From positions 1 through 41,533 of the IMG/VR virus record IMGVR_UViG_3300033153_007667: a DNA stretch of 41,533 nt; one strand, 5' to 3'. Source of the stretch: a virus. Position numbers and translations under genes: made by a program. Shown piece by piece: positions 38,338 through 41,533 of this stretch; position 1 is the first letter of the stretch, and each line of letters begins with the position of its first letter. The notes beneath the pieces were generated by a model. It saw nothing but the letters and a program-made list of their open reading frames with translations. It made no database searches and was not told where the DNA came from.

Positions 38338-40060
38338 CCGAGTTCCAGTAGCTGATCATGGTCATTTCGCGGTCGCGCATCTCTTCGGTCCAGCCGATAG
38401 TGCCGCCCTCGAGCTCTTCGCCCAAGAAGTTCTCACGGATCCAGTCGGAGTAGTCGGAGTTGTGGGCGTCGACCTCGTCGGCGAAGTCCTCGAGGTCCGA
38501 CGCATCCATGTTATGAAGCCGCTCGATCTCTTCGGCGGGGATGTCGGCTGGGTCGAACGAGTTATGTGTCAGCGCCCGTGCTGCTGCTCCACCGCGCTCG
38601 TCGAGCCACGACTGTGTGTCGGGGTGGCGATTGGCCGGTGTTAGGCCTCCCGTCCGCGGGTTGTTGTCGCGCATGTGTCGCTGATAAGCGTCATCGTCGA
38701 ACAGGTGGCGGATGTTCTCTGGGAGCCTCGCTCGGTACCGTTCGACCGCCTCGTTGACCAGGTCCATCGCGTCCTGGTCGCCGGACTGCCGTGCCGCCCA
38801 GCCGCGATCGAGCATCTCGAAGACGACGTTCTCGCCGTGGTTGATCTCATCGGTCTGCACCATGAGCTCGAAGGCTTCGTCGCCGTCACCCTGCTCGATC
38901 GCGTTCTCGATTCGCGACCAGTTGTTGTCCCACTCGAGCTGCCCTGGTGCTTGGATTTCCGGCTCGTCGTAGAGAGGCTGCGCCGGCCTGCGCTCGAGTC
39001 TCTGGTCGGGCCTGGTCGTCACGCTGAAGTCGTGCTCGGGGTCGAGCTCCTCGAACTCGAGGCGCGTCTGTTCGTCGGCCCGGTACCGGGCGCGCTCTGC
39101 CTCGAGAGCTCTGTCGGCTTCGGACAGTTTGCCCGGCATCCGAGCTCGCCGACCCAGCCCACCGACACGCAGCGGTGGCGTCCACGGAATCGCCATGTCG
39201 ACGCCGAGCTCAGCTGCCATGCCGACGCCGGCCTTCTCGAGGCGACGGTCGGACTCGCCTCGCATGGCCAGCGCACCCTCGCCGCCGGGGAGCTCGCGCA
39301 TCCGGTCTTCGTAGTGTTCGCCAAAGCGGGCGAGTGAGGCGTACCCGCTGTCGGCGTCATGGATCGTGCGCCCGAGCGCGCCGACTGCGGAGGTGGCCTC
39401 GTGCGGACCCAGCATGAAGGTGGTCAGGCCAGACTGCCCGAGAGCTCGGCCCTGCTCGATCTTGTACTCGAGGTCCTCCATGTTCATGTTCCGGGACTGC
39501 CCGAGAGCTCGGCCCTGCTCGATCTTGTACTCGAGGTCCTCCATGTTCATGTTCCGGCCGGGAGTGTGGCGTGCCTCGCGCTCGGCGGCTTCGTCACCAG
39601 GTCCTGGCTCTCGACTGCGGAGCCACTGCTCACCAGGCGGTGGCTGCAGCTGGTACTGCGAGGCCCTGGCAACCTTGAGCGGCCACGTCACGTCCTGCCG
39701 GGCCTTGATCGCGTAGTCCCTGTTGCGCTCGACCAGCCCACCTACGGCTGAGCGGAGCGGAGCCAGGCGTGCCATGCCTCGGGACCAGCTCAGCCCCTCG
39801 CCGTGCCCGTCGCCCATGATCCGCTCGGCATCCTCCATGCGCTGCTCGGTCTGGCTGAGGATGAGGTCCGATTCCTCGGACCACTCGCGCGAGAACTCTT
39901 CGGCGCCTTCGTCCATCCCGCCCGGCAGGCGAGCGAGGCCCCTCGGCACCTTCTGCAGCGGGCCTGTCCGCGGCGATCTGCCCTGGCGCGGACGTAGAGC
40001 CCCGGTGACGGACTTGGGGATCTCGTCGGTGCTCACGGTACGCTGCCATGAGTAGGCCAT
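37940..40060 (-). CDS. Large helical protein, 5' fragment of frameshifted gene
   Basis: The protein-like part runs from ATG 40060 to about 38290; the remaining codons down to 37940 are Arg-rich out-of-frame sequence. The open part has a helical start with Ser-Glu-Glu-Ser-Asp-Leu-Ile-Leu-Ser, an exact tandem duplication of 21 residues and charged helices such as Ile-Glu-Asn-Ala-Ile-Glu-Gln-Gly. The direct fusion to the downstream frame gives continuous helical sequence, so it is most likely one gene broken by an indel. ATG at 40060 overlaps the glycine-rich gene stop (TGATG). Likely a virion protein. Confidence 0.65.
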   Translation of the reverse strand: MAYSWQRTVSTDEIPKSVTGALRPRQGRSPRTGPLQKVPRGLARLPGGMDEGAEEFSREWSEESDLILSQTEQRMEDAERIMGDGHGEGLSWSRGMARLAPLRSAVGGLVERNRDYAIKARQDVTWPLKVARASQYQLQPPPGEQWLRSREPGPGDEAAEREARHTPGRNMNMEDLEYKIEQGRALGQSRNMNMEDLEYKIEQGRALGQSGLTTFMLGPHEATSAVGALGRTIHDADSGYASLARFGEHYEDRMRELPGGEGALAMRGESDRRLEKAGVGMAAELGVDMAIPWTPPLRVGGLGRRARMPGKLSEADRALEAERARYRADEQTRLEFEELDPEHDFSVTTRPDQRLERRPAQPLYDEPEIQAPGQLEWDNNWSRIENAIEQGDGDEAFELMVQTDEINHGENVVFEMLDRGWAARQSGDQDAMDLVNEAVERYRARLPENIRHLFDDDAYQRHMRDNNPRTGGLTPANRHPDTQSWLDERGGAAARALTHNSFDPADIPAEEIERLHNMDASDLEDFADEVDAHNSDYSDWIRENFLGEELEGGTIGWTEEMRDREMTMISYWNSGENGQELAREMAARHGEGPRATGRDGPAAFSGRLVPRAPPVPRVESRHRRGPVRRPLRRLRSRRDPHADRRPPGTRGLRRGLRSGASVRLPGRRQRPGTHRQAGPARIVSASTGPIRRDGANDHRWPRNVAA
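39432..39557 (-). repeat. Exact 63-bp tandem duplication
   Basis: Two identical 63-bp copies (39432-39494 and 39495-39557) encode a 21-residue helix with Met-Asn-Met-Glu-Asp-Leu-Glu-Tyr-Lys. Together with the 66-bp pair in the other fragment, it shows this gene is actively changing in length. Confidence 0.9.
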
Positions 40061-41469
40061 CAGAACAGCCCGCCACCCCGACGCTGCGGTGTGTTGTAGA
40101 GCGAGTGGAAACTCTGCGACCCTGTGGTTCTGGGCACCTCGCGAAGCGGCAGCGAGGCCGGCATCTGCGGGAATCCGCCCTGATCTCCTGCTTCGTTGGA
40201 GCCCTCGAAGATCTGCCCGGCCAGCTTCTTGTAGTCGTCGTAGCCCATCTCGCCGACGTCGGCGCCCAGCCGCTCGAGCCAGTTGGGCTCACCACCACCC
40301 TCCTGCTGCCCGTACTGGCTGAAGTCGGCCGGTGATGGCGCGTGGACTGCCTCACCTGACATCGACGTCATGTTAGGCGCAGGCTCCATGAACTGATTGA
40401 CGCCGCCGCCTGCCATGGGGGACGGGAGCGCACCGCCGCCGGGGTTGAGACCTCCGCCCGCCCTGTCAAACGCGCCGCCGGGTGCGAGACCGCCGTAGCC
40501 CTGAGGCACCTCATCGGTGATCGCTCCGTATGACTCTCCGCTGGCCCGATCCACCATGGAGCCCTGCGCGGATCGGCCGGGAGGGGGTGCGTTGTGGCCG
40601 GGTCGCTGCGCCGTCGAGATCCCTTCCTGCGTGCCGTAGTTGATCCCGGCGTCGACGCCTTTCCTGATCCCGGATTCGAGACCCTTCTCGAGTGCGCTCT
40701 GCTCGATGCCCGGCCCTGGCCCGAGTTCCGGCATCACTCCTGGGCCCAGCTCCGTGCTCGTCGTCGTCGTCGTCGTCGGCGCCACTTCACCGATCTCAGC
40801 CGCGGGCGCTACTTCAGCCACCGGAGCTGCTTCAGCCGGTGCTGCTGCCGCGGGCGTCGCCGCCGCGGGCGCTGCCTCCGCCCCTGCCGCCGGGATAGCT
40901 TCCGAGGTTCCGAGCACCGTCGTGGATCCGCCGCCAAGCCCACCACCGCCGCCAGCCCCACCGCCGCCAGCTCCTCCGCCGAGGCTAAGGCCACCGCCGC
41001 CAGCTCCTCCGCCAACACCGCCACCAGTCGCACCGCCGACGCCGCCGGCTCCACCACCGACTCCGCCACCAACACCACCAGCTGTTCCGCCACCGACTCC
41101 GCCACCGACTCCACCACCGACGCCGCCTCCGACACCGCCGCCAACACCGCCGCCAACACCTGCACCAGCACCAGCGCCAGCGCCGACTCCAGTGCCGGCG
41201 CCCGCTGCGCCCATTGCGCTCGAGACGACCGACGATGCTGCGATGGCGGGACCAGTCACTCCAGCGGCAACGCCTCCAGCGATCCCGCCAGTGATACCGC
41301 CCGCTACACCACCACCGACACCAGCTCCGACGCCAGCGCCAACACCACCACTGACACCGCCCGCTGTCGCGCCACCAGCAACGCCGCCCGCCGTCGCACC
41401 GCCAGCCGCTCCGCCGGCTGCTCCGCCACCAACCCCACCGCCAACAGCTGCACCCGTTAGGAACGGCAT
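40060..41469 (-). CDS. Glycine-rich virion protein, 469 aa
   Basis: The first 190 residues are almost entirely Gly, Ala and Val, with Gly-Gly-Gly-Val quartets like glycine zippers or polyglycine helices. A Pro/Ala/Glu/Thr linker (about 190-245) follows, then a mixed C-terminal half with a Leu-Glu-Arg-Leu-Gly-Ala-Asp-Val segment. Such composition suits an ejection protein that enters the host envelope, or a structural fibre. ATG at 41469 follows AGAGAGG. Function is inferred only; the frame is supported by coupling at both ends. Confidence 0.7.
   Translation of the reverse strand: MPFLTGAAVGGGVGGGAAGGAAGGATAGGVAGGATAGGVSGGVGAGVGAGVGGGVAGGITGGIAGGVAAGVTGPAIAASSVVSSAMGAAGAGTGVGAGAGAGAGVGGGVGGGVGGGVGGGVGGGVGGGTAGGVGGGVGGGAGGVGGATGGGVGGGAGGGGLSLGGGAGGGGAGGGGGLGGGSTTVLGTSEAIPAAGAEAAPAAATPAAAAPAEAAPVAEVAPAAEIGEVAPTTTTTTSTELGPGVMPELGPGPGIEQSALEKGLESGIRKGVDAGINYGTQEGISTAQRPGHNAPPPGRSAQGSMVDRASGESYGAITDEVPQGYGGLAPGGAFDRAGGGLNPGGGALPSPMAGGGVNQFMEPAPNMTSMSGEAVHAPSPADFSQYGQQEGGGEPNWLERLGADVGEMGYDDYKKLAGQIFEGSNEAGDQGGFPQMPASLPLREVPRTTGSQSFHSLYNTPQRRGGGLF
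40915..41460 (-). repeat. Glycine/valine codon repeat tract
   Basis: Simple-sequence coding region made of repeated GGC/GGT/GTT-type codons with a period of about 12 bases (Gly-Gly-Gly-Val). It produces long, apparently open but meaningless frames on the opposite strand. The exact repeat number is sensitive to assembly. Confidence 0.8.
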
Positions 41470-41533
41470 ATCAGTACCTCTCTGGTTCGAACAGTGCGTG
41501 ACGCGGCCCGATCACATGGTCGGCCGATTGGAC
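41420..41533. repeat. Terminal direct repeat, right copy
   Basis: Exact match to positions 1-114; it begins inside the glycine-rich gene and ends in the gene at 52-414, showing that the two contig ends are the same place on a circle. Unique length is therefore 41,419 bp. Confidence 0.95.
41471..41533 (-). CDS. C-terminal fragment of the 120-aa protein (duplicate by overlap)
   Basis: These bases repeat 52-114 and code for the last 20 residues and stop of the hypothetical protein at 52-414. It is cut by the contig end and is not an extra gene. Confidence 0.85.
   Translation of the reverse strand, partial: VQSADHVIGPRHALFEPERY

Noticed and set aside
40594-41460. Rightward Ser/Thr-rich open frame of 288 codons
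   Set aside because: Antisense of the glycine-rich gene; simple-sequence composition alone keeps it open.
1-41533. Integrase, transposase or plasmid partition gene
   Set aside because: No tyrosine or serine recombinase, DDE or ParA motif was recognised in any plausible gene, so a temperate life cycle is not claimed.

Overview
The window is the complete, or nearly complete, genome of a tailed phage with a podovirus-type gene set. The first 114 bases are repeated exactly as the last 114, so the contig closes into a circle of about 41.4 kb and was cut arbitrarily inside one gene. The DNA is GC-rich, coding density is very high, and most neighbouring genes overlap by 1 to 8 bases (ATGA, GTGA, TGATG). 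The host is not identifiable from sequence alone. A putative spanin pair and two proteins with Sec signal peptides point to a Gram-negative, high-GC bacterium. The Thr-Pro linker and Cys-rich secreted segments recall proteins of environmental lineages related to myxobacteria, but that is only an impression.

Layout. Two transcription units diverge from a control region at about 8685-8806. Rightward (8807-13157) lie small early proteins, several with zinc-ribbon cysteines, then a Rho-independent terminator or attenuator, then a recombination pair: a YqaJ/lambda-exonuclease-like nuclease and a RecT-like annealing protein. Leftward from 8684, crossing the contig ends and continuing down to 13154, is one very long co-directional array. 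It starts with an XRE-type repressor and two small proteins, followed by a DnaD/lambda O-like replication initiator, a probable helicase loader and a VRR-NUC nuclease. Next come several small or unknown proteins, a tRNA-like element and a small protein of the Acb2/Tad1 cyclic-nucleotide-sponge type. Across the junction are a glycine-rich virion protein, a large frameshifted helical-repeat protein and a GNAT-like protein. The packaging and head module (terminase large subunit, portal, scaffold, SU10/DUF5309-type major capsid protein) and the tail and ejection module follow. The array ends with a tail-collar fibre protein, a 1.3-kilo-residue secreted-type fibre or adhesin, and a lysis cassette of M15 peptidase endolysin, holin, overlapping spanin candidates and a secreted Cys-rich protein.

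How it works together. After entry the divergent switch would set early expression. The initiator and loader would recruit the host replisome, since no phage DNA polymerase, helicase or primase is recognisable. The exonuclease and annealing pair would recombine or concatenate the DNA. TerL and the portal fill SU10-like capsids. Ejection proteins, collar and fibre act at the next infection. No integrase, recombinase or partition gene was recognised, so the repressor is probably an early/late regulator or the remnant of a temperate ancestor.

Most notable items: the Acb2/Tad1-like anti-defence candidate; the frameshifted large virion protein with degenerate helical modules and two exact tandem duplications; the signal-peptide-bearing fibre with a long Thr-Pro repeat; a leaderless repressor transcript; and a hairpin that buries the scaffold ribosome binding site.
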